From: Moniliophthora roreri
Lineage: Eukaryota; Basidiomycota; Agaricomycetes; Agaricales; Marasmiaceae
Direction: 5' to 3'
Assembly (NCBI GenBank): GCA_001466705.2
Contig: LATX02000211.1
Coordinates: 496,001 to 560,000 of the forward strand
Length of the DNA stretch: 64,000 nt
In this document: one piece after another, positions 10,577-22,890 of the stretch
Position numbering within the stretch: the first letter of the stretch is position 1
Layout of the letters: the number at the start of each line of letters is the position of its first letter
Position numbers and translations under genes: made by a program
Notes under the pieces: model-generated
Told to the model about the DNA's origin: nothing
Seen by the model: the letters and a program-made list of their open reading frames with translations, nothing else
The model's database searches: none

Positions 10577-11782
10577 GCTGGGTCCTGAACGGGCTCATGA
10601 TTAGATTTTCGCTTTCAAACAGGGATACTGTGACGCACCTTTGGAAGGAAATCTTGTTGCGGTTGAGATAAGCTAGAGCTAAAAAGAATAAATTGTCAGT
10701 GCAGACAAAGGAAAAGAAACAGAAACAGAGGGGTCAATGCGGCTAGGTTTTGCGGCGGTGCTCCTGATTGGAATGCGTTCCCACGCAACACCTGACTCCA
10801 GTGATGTATCGAAAGGCCAAGTTGAACGCCTTTGCTTCACATCGCCTACTTTTAGCTACTCTCCGAGGACCCTCAGTTTCTCGAACGTCGTCATTGAACC
10901 CTCACACTTCTTTAACTCCGGAGATCAGCGCAACGCGAGAGATTTGTTGCAGGATTTCAACAGGACAGAAAGAGATGTATTATATTGATACCCGGACGCA
11001 TAGAATATACCCAAATCTTCGACAATATTTTTGTTTCTACAATTATGCTAACCTGGGTGAATGGCGAGGTAGGATAACACACGATAGGACTCGGAGGCTC
11101 TTCATTTTGCTGCCCAAACGTCTGACTCTTTTCTATCGACCAGTCTTTGTCCAAGGAGCTGAGCCTAGATTGAAAATAAAGGCAATCTTACATGGGGAGG
11201 ATACGAGCACACGGGGGAATCAGCCGGGGATTGAAGATGAAGAATCGCTGAGGTCGTCATGGTCGAATGTTTGAGCTCTGCAAGGCACCGACGCGAAGCA
11301 TTGTATGTAAACGGCCGCTTGCTTCATGCGCTGACCACTGACCAGCCATAGCAGCTTGAACGAAGTGCGCCTTGAAAAAATAGTTGGCCACGGGCGATTC
11401 TGCGGCAGAAACAACAAGCAGACAGGAATCAGTACCCATGTTGATTGCATCGCTGCGGTCACCTCTCCATGAACACGGCTGATGCTAGTAGAAAAAGGAA
11501 GCTGTTGGTGAGCAGTATTGACTTTGACACAATCATTCTTGAACAGTCCTCTTCTAGTTTCTAGACCTCACTGCACTGTAACTCAAGGAGTCTTTCTCCC
11601 CACTAGCCCTCTAGCGCTGAGTCTGGAGCCTGGTCTGAAGTCGCAGTAACAGCCTTCTATCAAACCTCATGCCTACAACATGTACTAGAAATGCTACGAC
11701 AGTACCTCATGTCTCCGGCGGTACAGCTTTCCCCTCAACTACTATATTTGACCTTACACTCGACCACATCTGACGACTTGAA
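10577..11782. other. upstream region of the minus-strand coiled-coil gene
   Basis: Contains its 5' UTR and probable promoter. A short stretch near 10,765-10,795 (GAATGCGTTCCCACGCAA) resembles the DNA upstream of the third paralogue near 30,015, so some upstream sequence was duplicated with the gene. Frames of 60-168 residues here show no family resemblance. Confidence 0.4.
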
Positions 11783-12440
11783 ATGAGTATCACCAATTCG
11801 TTGCAGGTTTCTATCAGAGGCCGAAACACGTTCAACCACGTTCATGGGGATCAAGTCAACCATATTAGCCAGACGATATCTTGGGGAGTTGTTAATGTCT
11901 GAGACAGTAGCAGCACAAGCGGTAGGCCGCACCATGTCCAACGAGGTGAGTCCGGAATACACAGATTCTGAGATTTTAACCACTGACTGTGTGTTTGCAG
12001 TTCGAGTATGTGAAATGTGGTCACATCACCGGTGTGGAGGATCTGGGCTCTGCAAAGTGGCACTGGGAATTGCAAAGCTCTGTCGACCGATCCGATCGAA
12101 AAACGGTCTCCACTGTCAATGTTCATCCCGATTGATAATCCAAGATTACGGTTTTCGAGTACGAAGGCGACGATGGGCACGAGGCCTGGGAGGATGATTT
12201 TCAGCAGTTTTCGCGTACAAGGCTCGTTTTCGCCTCCTTCAAAAGTAAACTTTTCGCTGGTCAGTAGACACCCGGACCGGTTCATTCCAACTCTTCGGCA
12301 CCAATCGATTAGAGTCGAGGATACCAGAAGAGGATGGGGCTTTCCAATACTCACTCCGAGTGGCTGCACTTTTTAGCTGCCCTCATGCCTAAGGTTCGAG
12401 TGCTGACGTTCACATTGCAGAGGAATCGAGGTCCGGCTGG
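11783..12440 (+). pseudogene. GDQ-family N-terminal relic
   Basis: ATG at 11,783 opens a frame with NTFNHVHGDQVNHI, the GDQ motif that names this family here. The frame stops at about residue 40; a one-base shift restores SETVAAQAVGRTMSNE up to a GT donor, and after a 54-nt intron the text continues FEYVKCGHITGVEDLG, then a stop, then TVFEYEGDDGHEAWEDDF and FSRTRLVFASFKSK. The same order occurs on the minus strand at 38,114 and 57,046. The copy ends near 12,440, so the core domain is missing. It keeps many CpGs and the arginine codon CGA at 11,822 where both repeat-block copies have TGA. Inactivation here is by indel and truncation, not by CpG mutation. Confidence 0.7.
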
Positions 12441-12841
12441 TTAGCCTATGAAGCGCATGGACAAACCGAGTCATTCTTTTGAATCGTGCATTACCTGATT
12501 CTCATGTATTCGTGGCAATGAGTTCAGTTTATAATGTATTACAAGTATAATAAAATTGTGGGCCAATACGAGCGTATAATTATTCATGTCTGTGGTGAGT
12601 TGGAGATCCAAGCGCCTTGGACCTTGACCATCATCATCATCATCATCTCCATTTCCGAATCCGTTTTCTCAATACGACCAACATGCTTTCATTTCGCCGC
12701 AAGGAAAGTCCCACCAGATATAGTACGTTATTTACCGAATAATAGGTGCTTTTCTGACTTTAAGCTTTTGCGCTCCGACACCATGCCAGTCTAGGTGATT
12801 GGATTCACCGAAATGCTGTGCACACACAATGTCTGAAATCA

Positions 12842-13165
12842 GACACAATTTCACCGTCAGGCTCGCTGGCCGCGTTAGCCGAGAGTCTAAACAAGACCGT
12901 TCAAGACTTCTTGTTCGCCTTGACAAAGCTCGAATATCCACCATCTCTTCGTACCCCTAGGGACTTCATGGAACGTATTTTCAAGATATACACCTAACTT
13001 TGCGGAATTTCTCGAGGCTGTCTAGAAACAGTCAAAATCAAGGTCATTTCTGAATCGGCTTGCTCCCTTTTGAAACTATTGGGGTTGAGCGCGATCTGTG
13101 GATGCTAGCAAGCCGCTTGGAAAGAATGGGCGAGAAGATCAAGGACTGGGAGCAGATTGGTACTT
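12842..13165 (+). pseudogene. coding-like remnant, family not recognised
   Basis: Two open stretches with good amino-acid character lie close together: 12,842-12,997 (contains SLAALAESLNKTVQDFLFAL and LEYPPSLRTPRDFMERIF) and about 13,070-13,160 (contains VERDLWMLASRLERMGEKIK). Both look helical. A stop separates them and no complete gene could be built. They may be pieces of one helical N-terminal domain; this is inference. Confidence 0.3.
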
Positions 13166-13348
13166 CCAGGCATCGGTACGTGTTCGGCTAAATAACTATT
13201 TGTCTGCAATGTCTGATGGTTCTGTAGGCCGCTCGCTGCATCGCTCCTAGCTCTCTAATACCCGATGAGGACGGAGTAACAGTGTAACTGAATGACTCTT
13301 CTACATATGGGCTAAGTATGCGGAGTACTCCAATTCCACATGAATCAG

Positions 13349-13384
13349 CCAATCGGTCTTTCGCCGAAACCCAAGCATATAAAT
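13349..13384 (+). promoter_or_regulatory. CCAAT and TATA-like elements before the sulfotransferase-like gene
   Basis: A CCAAT pentamer at 13,349-13,353 and ATATAAAT at 13,377-13,384 lie 72 and 44 nt upstream of the ATG at 13,421, a normal core-promoter arrangement for a fungal gene. Confidence 0.45.
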
Positions 13385-13420
13385 CCCATTTCCGCAAAAC
13401 GCAGGCAAAAGCAGCTCACA

Positions 13421-14491
13421 ATGGAACCCCAGCGAGTACTCATTTTCTCTCACCCTCGCTCAATGTGCAATGTTCTGTTTCGGCTCCTGAGCACTCATCC
13501 ATCCTTCACCCCTACAGTTCCTGGTCCGTTATCATTCTTGACACCCTCGCATTTAGGACCGGAATTCGATAATTGCCAACCAGAGCCATTTTGTTCTGAC
13601 GAGACGTTTCAAGACACATTTGACAAGCTACAGAAAAGTGTCAAGGAGATTGAAAAAACGGTAATATTCCACAATGTCCGTATAGATTCAGTCTACTTAT
13701 GTTCGCCCATCATGCACTAGGGCACCATTCCATTGACTATGGAACATCCATACCTCATTCTGCCCTACACTACTCTCAACGAGAAGGCGAGGTACCAACG
13801 TACATACCAACCACTCATTCAGGTCACCGAGGGAGAACCGGCGCTCGAGCACCTTCCAGAAAAGAAGAATCCCACCATCTTTCCCGACCGCTTCTTCTTC
13901 AGCATCACCTCTCCGATCATCACCATTCGACACCCCGCGCGCATGCTCCCATCCTATATCCGCGCCATGTCAACATTTGGGCTTCCATTGGAAGCAGACT
14001 CCTTTTTGCACGATATGGAAGTGCAATCGAGGTACTGTTGGGAGCGCTTGATTTTTGACTGTTTTCGGGTATCGGGAAGGGACCCGATAATTGTTGACGG
14101 AGAGAAGTTCCTCGAGGATACGAAAGGACAGATGTACAAGTTGTGTGAGGCGCTAGGTGTAGACGAGTCAAAGATCGAGTATACTTGGGACCCGACGGAC
14201 GACAGGAAAGATGGGCTTTATTCCCATTTCCCGGAGCCGGTGTTGATGGCATTTATTGGGATACTGCACGGATCGAAAGGAGTGATAGGGCGTCAGGTAT
14301 AAGCATCACTCTGTCAAAAGTTTGCTGCTAACTATAAGTTTCTCTTGCAGGCTCAAAATGAACGGCTAGACCTTGATGTAGAGGAACGGAAATGGGCAGA
14401 GGAGTGGAACGAAGGCTTGGCAGGAACGATTCGCGAATTGGTAACTTCAAGTTTAGAAGATTATGAGTATCTTCTGCAGTTCAGCATCTGA
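13421..14491 (+). CDS. sulfotransferase-like P-loop protein
   Basis: Three exons, 13421-13660, 13721-14296 and 14351-14491, all with phase-0 introns; 957 nt, 318 residues. The N-terminus RVLIFSHPRSMCNVLFRLL has the PRS-type 5'-phosphosulfate loop of sulfotransferase folds placed right after the first strand, and ITIRHPARMLPSYIRAM matches the 3'-phosphate (RxPxxxxxSxxR) motif. Basidiomycetes carry many such proteins annotated as P-loop NTPases; the substrate is not known, and PAPS use is inferred from the fold. The start at 13,421 is chosen because it directly precedes the loop and follows a TATA-like box; an upstream in-frame Met at 13,340 would add 27 residues without similarity. Length is ordinary for the family. 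Confidence 0.85.
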
Positions 14492-15828
14492 AAAGTAGGC
14501 TCCTTTTGCTCTCCTCTCGCTTGGCGTGTATTGTATGTGTCATTGAGATGATATTCTGTGTGTAAAGTGGAATCACCACGCAGTCAGAAACACGGCGGTC
14601 TTCATCGTATACGCAGAGTAAGAGCCGTGCACCGTGACTATTTTATGGCACTATAGTTCCTTCCTCCTACTCCCCGTCTGCTCCTCGCCGAGCTGAACAT
14701 CCAACGTCTATGGAGCTGTATCTTACCGCACTTATGGCATTTGAGGCTTGGGGAGATTTATTGGGAAAACAGGCGCTCTTGTCCGCGTCTACGTCCAGGA
14801 CCGCCAAAGTTGGCATCGACGTCTCGATACTATGAGCCCAAATATGCCAAAGGTTACTGTTCTCTGACATTTCTAAAATGCAACGATTGCAACACTCTTC
14901 CTCTGTCAGTGTAATGCATACAACGTTAGTCGATAGTTGTTGCAGTTGCTGATGGTGCCCGGGGTCCACGACGGAGGAGGGTGTCCGAGGTCTCCAGCGT
15001 GGTTAAGTAAGCCCCTACACATATAAACAAAGCCACAAATTTGGTTTTATATCTTCCTGCTCTTCCCCATTCTTGTACAAGTATCACCACTCTCTACAGT
15101 AATCAGAAGCCTCTTACCATTCTGATCTCCACAACCACACACATAACATCAGATATCTAGGTATGTTGTTTGATTATAATTTATTTCTTATAGGCTTGGT
15201 TGATCTGTAATTTACTCTTTCACTATCTTATTACCTTTCTGTTCCATTATTCTCTTTCAAAAGTAGCCCATTTATTCTGGCAGTACACTTATGTTTAATT
15301 GCTTCATTTCAGAATGGCAATAGCTATAATATCTGAAGCTAATGCAGTCAAGATGCAAACTGTTATTAAAGACTCCAACAATGGACTTGATCAGCTGGCA
15401 AACTTGCAAAATTGTAACATGCATGCTCCAACACCAGCAAAGACATGGCTTCCCTCTAGTTCATTACATTTGCTTCAGAGCATGCCACAGTCTGAAGGTA
15501 TAACCAAAGGACACTTTTATCACAGCTGCTAAGCTGACTTCTTCTGTTCACAAAATACAGACCCATGCAAAGCAAAAAGATCTCCATCTCTCGGAATTTC
15601 AGCCACTGCTTATGGAAATGTTTCTAGTAAGTTTTCATATGCTTCTTGCCTTGAAGCAGTGGACCAACTTGACCACAGAGAAAGATAGTCCAAATCCCAG
15701 GTCCCAAGAACCAGGTAAAGAGCTCAACTTGAGTGTTCTCAAAGCACATACTAACCAGACATTCTGTAGCTCAATTGTGCAAGTCTGCACTGCTGGGAGC
15801 CGGAACCGGCCCCGGGGACGCCGGAAAC
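14492..15828. other. intergenic, CpG-poor from about 15,000
   Basis: No gene could be built. Between about 15,000 and 15,780 CpG is scarce and several short open stretches are flanked by GT and AG (for example ending 15,499 and starting 15,562), but one intervening piece is only 30 nt and the frames do not join convincingly. This could be a decayed insertion or unrecognised 5' exons of the next gene. Confidence 0.35.
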
Positions 15829-17160
15829 ATGTCCGGGAAAGCTGGAGACACCGGCCCGACTCGGCCTAATTTAGTACACGACTTGACCTCGGACCATCAT
15901 GAAGATCGACCCACCAGCAGTCCAAATAGCGGGTCAGCAATCGCAGACGCGCTCTCTTCTGCCTTTACCAAGAATGCAGCAGAACCATACCCGGAATCAG
16001 CAATCGGTGCCCTGAAAACCAGACGAAACGAGTTCAGAGATACGTATCAGCATGAATCTTCAGCGGCCCTCTCAACGAGGTCTAGACAAAAGCTTCAACA
16101 AAATGTTGGTGAAATAGTTTTAAAAAAATCCGACATAGCTCACTGAAATCGCAGCAGGAATTTGACGAGTACCTCGATGTTAATGTTGCACCTGTATCCT
16201 TTGGCGGCACCGGTGCAAAAGTCGCAGGCCAGGAGGCAGAAGCAGAAGAAGTAGCAGAGCTTGGAGGAATCATTGCGGCATTCAACCGACGCCATATCGC
16301 TCGGTCTATCTCAGATTCAAAGTCGACGTTATCGAAGTCATCAACATCCTACGCCTGCTCCAGCGAGTCATATACTGCCGCATATCTGAATCGTGTCAGC
16401 GAATGGTTTGGTCCGGAAGGGGCCGACCAAGCAGCAAACATTGACAACCGGCCCATAACAGTAAGTCTATCAAATCACGTCCCATTTGGAAGTGAATCAA
16501 TGTCTAACGTTACCGCGGTTCATAAACAGATACAACCTACTCCTCAAATTCCACGCGTAGTTCGTCCTGCAAGTCTTGCGAACCCCAGTGACTTTGCCGA
16601 CGACGACGAAAGCAGTGTCAATGATACGCGTTCAGTAACACCGACATCTGCTATCGTACAAATTCGTACAACCGATTCTCTTTCTTCTGGAGAAAAGCGT
16701 GAGGTTGGAGAAATGGACGTGCGGTATACCAAACGGCAAAGGATGATGGCGAGTCTTTCCGATATGGATGAACCCGAACCCGTTCCATCACATACGATGT
16801 TTTTGGAGCGGTTGCTAAAGGGAAAGACAAAGTCCAGTGAAGAGGTACTACCCACAATTTTCTTCGCCTCTCGAACTAGCTCATTCTTTTCCACAGAAGG
16901 TAGAACACGTCAAGAGTTACTTGGCTGCACTGGGAAGAGGTGAGCAGACGGCTATTTCCGCTGAATTTGAGGTAAGCCATTGAATGTACGAGAAGATGCC
17001 CATCTTACTCAGCTATTCCAAGGCGTGTCGACAGGAAGACAAGGACGCTTTCCTACAGACCCTTTACCGGTTACTCACTTCGTCTGGTCCCGGGGTTATA
17101 GCAGAGGATCTCAATAAATCCGCCGCCGCCGTTCTCGAGAAATATGGCCTTGGTGATTGA
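15829..17160 (+). CDS. hypothetical five-exon protein, 369 residues
   Basis: Exons 15829-16104, 16155-16460, 16530-16844, 16897-16971 and 17023-17160; every intron is phase 0 and 50-69 nt, and the total of 1110 nt gives 369 residues. The first in-frame ATG after the CpG-poor stretch is used; coding may extend further upstream. No domain is recognised. The first two thirds are polar and Ser/Thr/Asp-rich with an acidic patch (FADDDESSVND) and a basic cluster (RYTKRQRMM) that could be a nuclear signal. The last 70 residues look folded and helical (VKSYLAALGRGEQTAISAEF, then EACRQEDKDAFLQTLYRLL) and end KYGLGD. The splice consistency argues for a real gene; the function is unknown. Confidence 0.7.
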
Positions 17161-19103
17161 GGCCGCCTCCTTTGTTTTTGGTGCGAGCGCAACTTTTCTT
17201 GGACACACTATCGCACACTTTTGATCTCGTTTTCCACCACACTGCATCCTGCGTTTCATTGTTTTTCATTTCATACCCCTGTATTACATACATGTCCACA
17301 ACGCACGTACACTCCATCTTACAATGCAGATACCACCATACAGCACTAATCATTTGTTTTGGTACAACCGTAGATACTTGAACATGTTCTTGATTCTTGT
17401 TCGGCTGACAAGATTTCGAAACGGGTACCGTGAATTTGAGAAGTTGAAGATCAGTAATGAGGTTGACGATAGCCCATTGTCGCTACTTGCTTCTTTACCG
17501 ATTTCCCTGGGCACGCCAGATCCGCCTAATGATACTTGAAGTTATTCACATTCCGAATGCAGGTGTTTAAGGCCTGTAGCAGAGGAGCGTGACTGTGCTG
17601 ATCGATTGCGATCCGAGCGATTCTGTGAATTGCGATGAGAATGGTTGTATGGCCCGGAACCGAGATCTGAGAGTCGATAAGTCTGAAGGAAGTGATTGTG
17701 GTTCTTTGAACAAAATGTAAAGGAATGGCGGTTCCACCTGAAAATGAGTCGGACATGTCATCGAGACACAAGCTGTAGATAACCATTCGTCTTGAGAAAA
17801 TTTAGCCATCCGTTCAGGACTGTAGCAACGAGCCAGAGCAGTAATCGTCTTTTTCTTTTCGAGAGTGTCTTCCGCAGACTGAGAGTCGCAAAATCAAGAT
17901 TGAACACCGGTGAAGACCCTGGCCGTAATCGGAAGAGGGTTTCGGGTTCCGCTTTACACAAGCTGCCGTTGACGCTCCATCGAACTCGCACCCACTCTCT
18001 TGCCTAGCCCCAATAATCCCCTCCTTTGCCCATAACATCTCCTGCCTCGCCAACTGCTTTATCGTTTAGCTGATGAAGTCATGTCTCTTCTTGGAGTTGC
18101 ATTTATTTGATGTCGTTCGAGTCTTCTACATCGAGACCGGGTTGGATTGCGTATGATGAGAAGCCATATCCGCGTTTACATCCCTTGATATTCCCCTAAA
18201 GACCCTTATACGCCATCTTTCCACCCCTGCATATCTAAACAGCGCGTTCGACATTCGCAGGAGGAGACCACGACTTACCCATCGTACGGTCGGAATGGTC
18301 TGATCACGGCAATATCATGCTCAAACGCGACTGTTAAAGAAGCTTGGCCGTGTGTTCGTGTGTACGTTGAGAGAATCGCACGCGTTGAAGATCACGGTCT
18401 GGGGTAGGGTGGTGTGTAGGTCTCAGGAATGGGAGTATTGGATCGGGTGCGGGTACTTAGGTTCGAGTGGTATACTGGAATTTAGCATCGTCTCGGTCTT
18501 TGTGATGGAATCCGTAGGAGATGCTGAATGTTGGAGGGTAATCTGGTCATGGATCGCAGACTCACAGTCTTGTCAAGTTTGACACGACGGTAAAGTCTTT
18601 GTTAGAGTATGGGGAGGGGGATGTAGGGCGTGAATGAAGGTCCCAGCGTTACGCTAACGAGACGACGGTTGTTCCGAAGCAGGCGACGGAGCTTGGGTTC
18701 TGGGTAGAGGTACGAGCTGGGTTTTTATCTTGATGTTCTGATTCATGGGTTAACCATTAAGGGCAGGTTAGCGGCGCCATAATGAGATTTGGTGAAGCGT
18801 TTCCGTTTGGTGTACTCGTACTCGTGGCATTCAAGCCAGCAGGTAACCCCCGAGCTCTGGAGCAGCCTAGGTCGTGAAGGGTCATGGGCGTCTATGATCC
18901 TGTTCCCGTCCATCATCTCATCTGGCACTCGTAGCTAATCAATTCAAGAATTCTGGCTGCGGTCCTGATCAAGATAAGCGCCCGGGCCTTGCTGAACGCC
19001 CATCTTCACGTCGAATGTTGTGTAGCGCCTTGTGCTCCCACGGCCCATCCAAGGCCATCTTGTTTCTCTACCACCATCTTCTATCTCGCAGGACTACGTC
19101 TGA
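17161..19103. other. long intergenic region, nothing supportable
   Basis: Several 60-85-residue frames exist on both strands (for example minus 17,814-18,053 and minus 18,743-18,928) but none shows a motif, splice continuity or similarity to another part of the window. Confidence 0.4.
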
Positions 19104-20352
19104 ATGAATCCCATTGATTCATTACCCATTTCTCCCAAGCGGAAAGACACCCTCAGCCACGATCATGTCCAAGGGAGTCAACTCAATCCGACAACAAGTG
19201 CTGGTATCGTGAGCGTCACTCCACCCTTGGCCTCATCGATATTGTCCACGTCCCATCGAGACAACGCTGCGGGTATTGCGGACTCCCTTCTGTCTCAGGC
19301 TCCAAGTTCCGGCATGACAATGACCCACGGAACGTTATCCAGTTCAATTTCCCCAAAGTAAGCCAGTTTCACCAGTGACCAGCTTCCGTCCTTATCCTGA
19401 TCTTTCCTTATAGTACGCCAACCCACGGAGTTTGGGCCAGTCCGATTCCTCCGCCTCCAAAGTAGGTTTTCCCAACAACTGGCTGCCCTCAGCCTCATCT
19501 TCCCTTACAGTATGCCGAGGCACGGAGTTTGGACCAGTCCGATTCCAAGTCCAATTCCGCATCCAAAGTAAGCAGGTTTTCCCAACGGCTAGCCCTGCCC
19601 TCAGCCCCATCTTCCTGTTACAGTATGCCAACCCAGGGTGTTTGGGCCAATCCAATTAATCCAATCCCGTATCCGTATCCAAAGTAAGCAGGTTCTCCAA
19701 ATGATTGGCTCCTGCTCTCATCTTCATCTTCCCTTACAGTATGCCAACCCACGGAATTAGGACGAGTCCAATCCCGAATCCGAATCCAAATCCGTATCCA
19801 AAGTAAGCAAGTTCGATTCTCTTCATTATCAACCTCATCTTTCTTTCCCTTTCCAGCGCACCACAGCCAACAACCCGTCAAACAGGCAATCCCAAACCAC
19901 GATCCTCCCCGAAAGTTACGATCACAGGCCGAGAGTTGAGCAACATACTAGGAAATGGGTTTTTTGTAGGAGTCGATCAGGACATCACTATTACAGGCGG
20001 AACGTTCAGAAGCATACAGGAAATTAAGATCGTCAGCGTTCGATTCGATGAAGATGGAAACCATACTACTTCGAAATATGTGTTGCGCGTTCCACGATCT
20101 GTACAAAGCATTCCATTTAGTACTGGTGAGTTTGGTCGTCTCGGCTGTGGTGTGACTTGACTCTCTCCCTCGCATCAAGGTGCTGTGTTACGATTGCTCG
20201 AAAGTGCCGGGATATTGTCTTACAATCAGCTATTGGAGATGGTCTTGTCGCTTGACCAGCGTACTATCAATTGTATACTCCTACGTGCTTCCTATCGCCT
20301 GCTTGAGCCTCGAACCACCCAGCTTATCAATCAAGTACTTCCCGTATTGTAG
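19104..20352 (+). CDS. GDQ-family protein with tandem micro-exon repeats, 307 residues
   Basis: Seven exons: 19104-19357, 19414-19461, 19511-19567, 19624-19683, 19740-19802, 19857-20125, 20180-20352; 924 nt, 307 residues. An 84-residue Ser/Thr-rich start is followed by four micro-exons, each encoding one copy of a repeat of the form NMPTHGVWxSPIPxPxP and each split from the next by a similar intron of 49-56 nt, always in phase 2. Then comes the GDQ-type beta motif in a variant form (VDQDITITGGTF) and a 57-residue C-terminal tail (VLRLLESAGILSYNQLLEMV onward) clearly related to the tail of the gene at 59,340-62,096. The protein lacks the core domain of that gene. No enzyme activity can be assigned. 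The Pro-rich repeats should form an extended spacer. Confidence 0.72.
19358..19856 (+). repeat. tandem exon-plus-intron array
   Basis: Four units of about 100-120 bp, each a 48-63-nt exon plus an intron. Exons begin TATGCCAACCCA or close variants and end CCAAA. Introns begin GTAAGC or GTAGGT and end in CTTACAG or TGTTACAG after a pyrimidine tract. Exon length grows by 3 nt steps (48, 57, 60, 63), so the frame is kept. Confidence 0.85.
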
Positions 20353-20939
20353 TATATATTAGGTCGATACTCATTCGAAATGATATCCTTACCGAGCCAC
20401 TACTGGTTCGCAACAGGTTTTCTGTCCGGTGAAGCAGCCTACCATATCAGAGAGCGACGAGACCCTGATTCTCTAGAATGCACACGAATTGAAGTAACTA
20501 CAGCGAAAGGTGAGAGCGTTTTTAGTCGGAAACTCAAACTCTGGGGTGCAGAATGCCTTCGAGGCGTGTAAATAATACGAATCAATAATGCGTATGAGGG
20601 AAACGAGTGCGAGAGTGAAATATAGGGTGTGAATACTTATAGGGGACCATGACCGTAGTACTCGCTAAGACTTGCTAAGAAAAACTAGAAGTAGAGCTGC
20701 GAAGCGGGAATGCACCTCATAGTCCCAGGTATATATATATACCCCGTACACTTCTCGTTATAACAAAATTATCTTCGCGTTAGTATAACTGGATCGGCGT
20801 TCTAGTCAACGAACGCGGGGTATCGTTTCCCCTTCCTTCCGGCAGGCAGTGGCACTCCGTCTCTTCGTTCAACCATCACAATCCTCCGACTGTGTTTCAA
20901 TATCTTCTCGCCTACGTATACCTTCAACATTATCTCGAA
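20353..20939. other. intergenic with a TA run
   Basis: Holds a TATATATATATA run near 20,731-20,742, about 200 bp upstream of the next start; it could serve as a TATA element or simply be a repeat. A 63-residue frame at 20,380 is unsupported. Confidence 0.35.
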
Positions 20940-22890
20940 ATGCTTAACCGAGTAAAACTTGTCTTTTACACTTTTGCGCTGAAGGATGCTTACTGAATGT
21001 TCGATATTAGCCCCTACTGGACAGATTGAAATCGGAAGCTTGGTCTGGGTCACCAGAGGCTTTGTTACAGCTGCAAGGAATAATGTCAGAGAATGAAGGA
21101 AACGCAAAGCTGGTACTAGAGATTTTGCCAATCATCTGGGCTCACCTACCTCTCCCAATCCCCAGCTTCAACACCACAACAGACTCGAATAGGGAACATG
21201 TCACCAAACACGCAGCTAATGCGCTGGCAGCCCTTCCAGCTGCGTTCCAATGCGGCGCATTCCGCACCAAGAAAGTGACCACAGAAATCCAGCGGAATTG
21301 GTCTCGCATTTGGTCTTGGATCACTTTTCTATACGATTCATATCTCAACTCTTCATCACCAACGCGCTACACCTCAACCCATCTTGATCAGATACATCTC
21401 GCTCTTTCAGCCATCCTCAGTGCATCAACCTCTTTTCCATGTTTGATTTCTCTTTGTGCAAAAACACAAAGCTTCGCCCCTCTCGCTACCGACATTGCCC
21501 TTCTCATGATCCAGAACCCCCGATTCACGGCCTCCGAACCTGTCTTAATTCACAGCTCGCTTGTGCTCCAGAATGTGTCAAAGGTCAAACATGGGTCCTC
21601 GGACCAGCTGGTGAGGAGGCTAAATCAAGTCGAATCCCAACATCTCGCAGACATCATCGTTACACGAATCATGAATGCGAGGTCGGCACTCCAGCCTCAT
21701 TCCCATCTTATTCCAGTCAAAGTGTCTTTGATCGTGCTCTACTGTTGCTCAATAAGCTCCCCGATATTCAATGCGTGGCTCATGAATTGTAGATCCGTTT
21801 ACTGGGTCTGCCATACCATGAAACGGCTTCTTTCGTTTGAGACGAGGAGGTTGGATGGCGCCCTACTTGCCGATTGTTTGCAACTATCCTTCACATATCT
21901 CATGACTGCTTTCAATCAGTATGGACATACTGTGGTCCTGGAGGCTCTGCGAGCACGGCTTTTACAGTCGATGGCGAGCACCTCCAGCCTATTTGGGGTA
22001 GACGCGCTCCTTGACGCAACGCTAATGGAACTATACACCGACTTGCTTCGCGTCATTGGTCAATATACGATGTATCGTTCTGTCTGTGGAGTGGCTTCGA
22101 AAGCCCTGTCGCACGTTGCGCACAAGGTTCCTTCGGGGACGAAGTTGGCGCGAATATTCAGAGGTTTCGAGTCGACAGTCCAAGAAAGGATGGAACTCAG
22201 GCGTTGTTATGACACTCTAGAAATTGGGATGTGCGCGAATAGGGTGAGTTTCATACTCTTATGTTTCGCGTTGGCTGACTGGTTTTGGACTTGAACTCAG
22301 TGTTCCTACAGGACAACTCACATTCGTGCGAAGAACGAACGTATTACATTTTATCGCTGTGGAGGATGTAGGGCTGTTTTCTACTGCTCCAAGACGTGTC
22401 AAGGTGAAGATTGGAAACAAGGACACAAGGATATGTGTGCTGTCACAAAGACGAGGATGGGGCGCGGTAGTAATGATTGTCAGTTCCAGTTGATTGTCGA
22501 TTGCTATGCTCTGATTATTGCCTTATAGACCTGCCACCATGTGCGGATATCCGAGACGTGATGTTCATGGATTGGATGATTGAACAGCATTTGGACGACG
22601 AACAATTGCTTCACACTCATATTACCCGTCAGAATGAGTATAGGAACCAGCACCCAGAGATACGTGCTTCAGACCTGGTGGTATCTGTGCTTGACTTCAC
22701 TGGATTTCCCTTTGAGATATCGGTGACAACCATGGCAGATGCAAAGGAAAAGTGCCCCGATACGGATTGGGATTTGATGTTGCACCAGGCAGAGGGGGAG
22801 ACTGGGCAGATGTTATTAGTGTTAACGGTTGGGCCCTGTACTCGCGGTTTGTTTTTCAAAATAAGGAAAAGAGTATACGATGAATTATAA
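20940..22890 (+). CDS. MYND zinc-finger protein, 590 residues
   Basis: Exons 20940-20951 (tentative), 21011-22243, 22301-22466 and 22529-22890; 1773 nt. The N-terminal 410 residues are a helical region matching its tandem neighbour (LKSEAWSGSPEALLQLQGIM against LKSSALAGSRNALQDIETMI; SVYWVC; YxxYxSVCGVASKALSHV). The MYND finger follows and crosses the second intron: CSYRTT, then CGGCRAVFYCSKTCQGEDW, then GHKDMC, with all Cys/His ligands of the C4-C2HC pattern present. A C-terminal domain of about 120 residues follows. MYND fingers bind proline-rich partners and are very common in mushroom genomes without known function. The four-codon first exon is inferred from the neighbour's structure and is the least certain part. 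Confidence 0.82.

Noticed and set aside
10768..11274. 168-residue plus-strand frame upstream of the coiled-coil gene
   Set aside because: No motif, splice context or family resemblance. It overlaps the probable 5' UTR and promoter of the minus-strand gene.
12620..12660. ATC/CATCAT run as a possible coding Ile repeat
   Set aside because: A simple-sequence stretch in an AT-rich spacer with no supporting frame.
14667..14969. 100-residue minus-strand frame
   Set aside because: Open but isolated, with no motif and no supporting splice sites.
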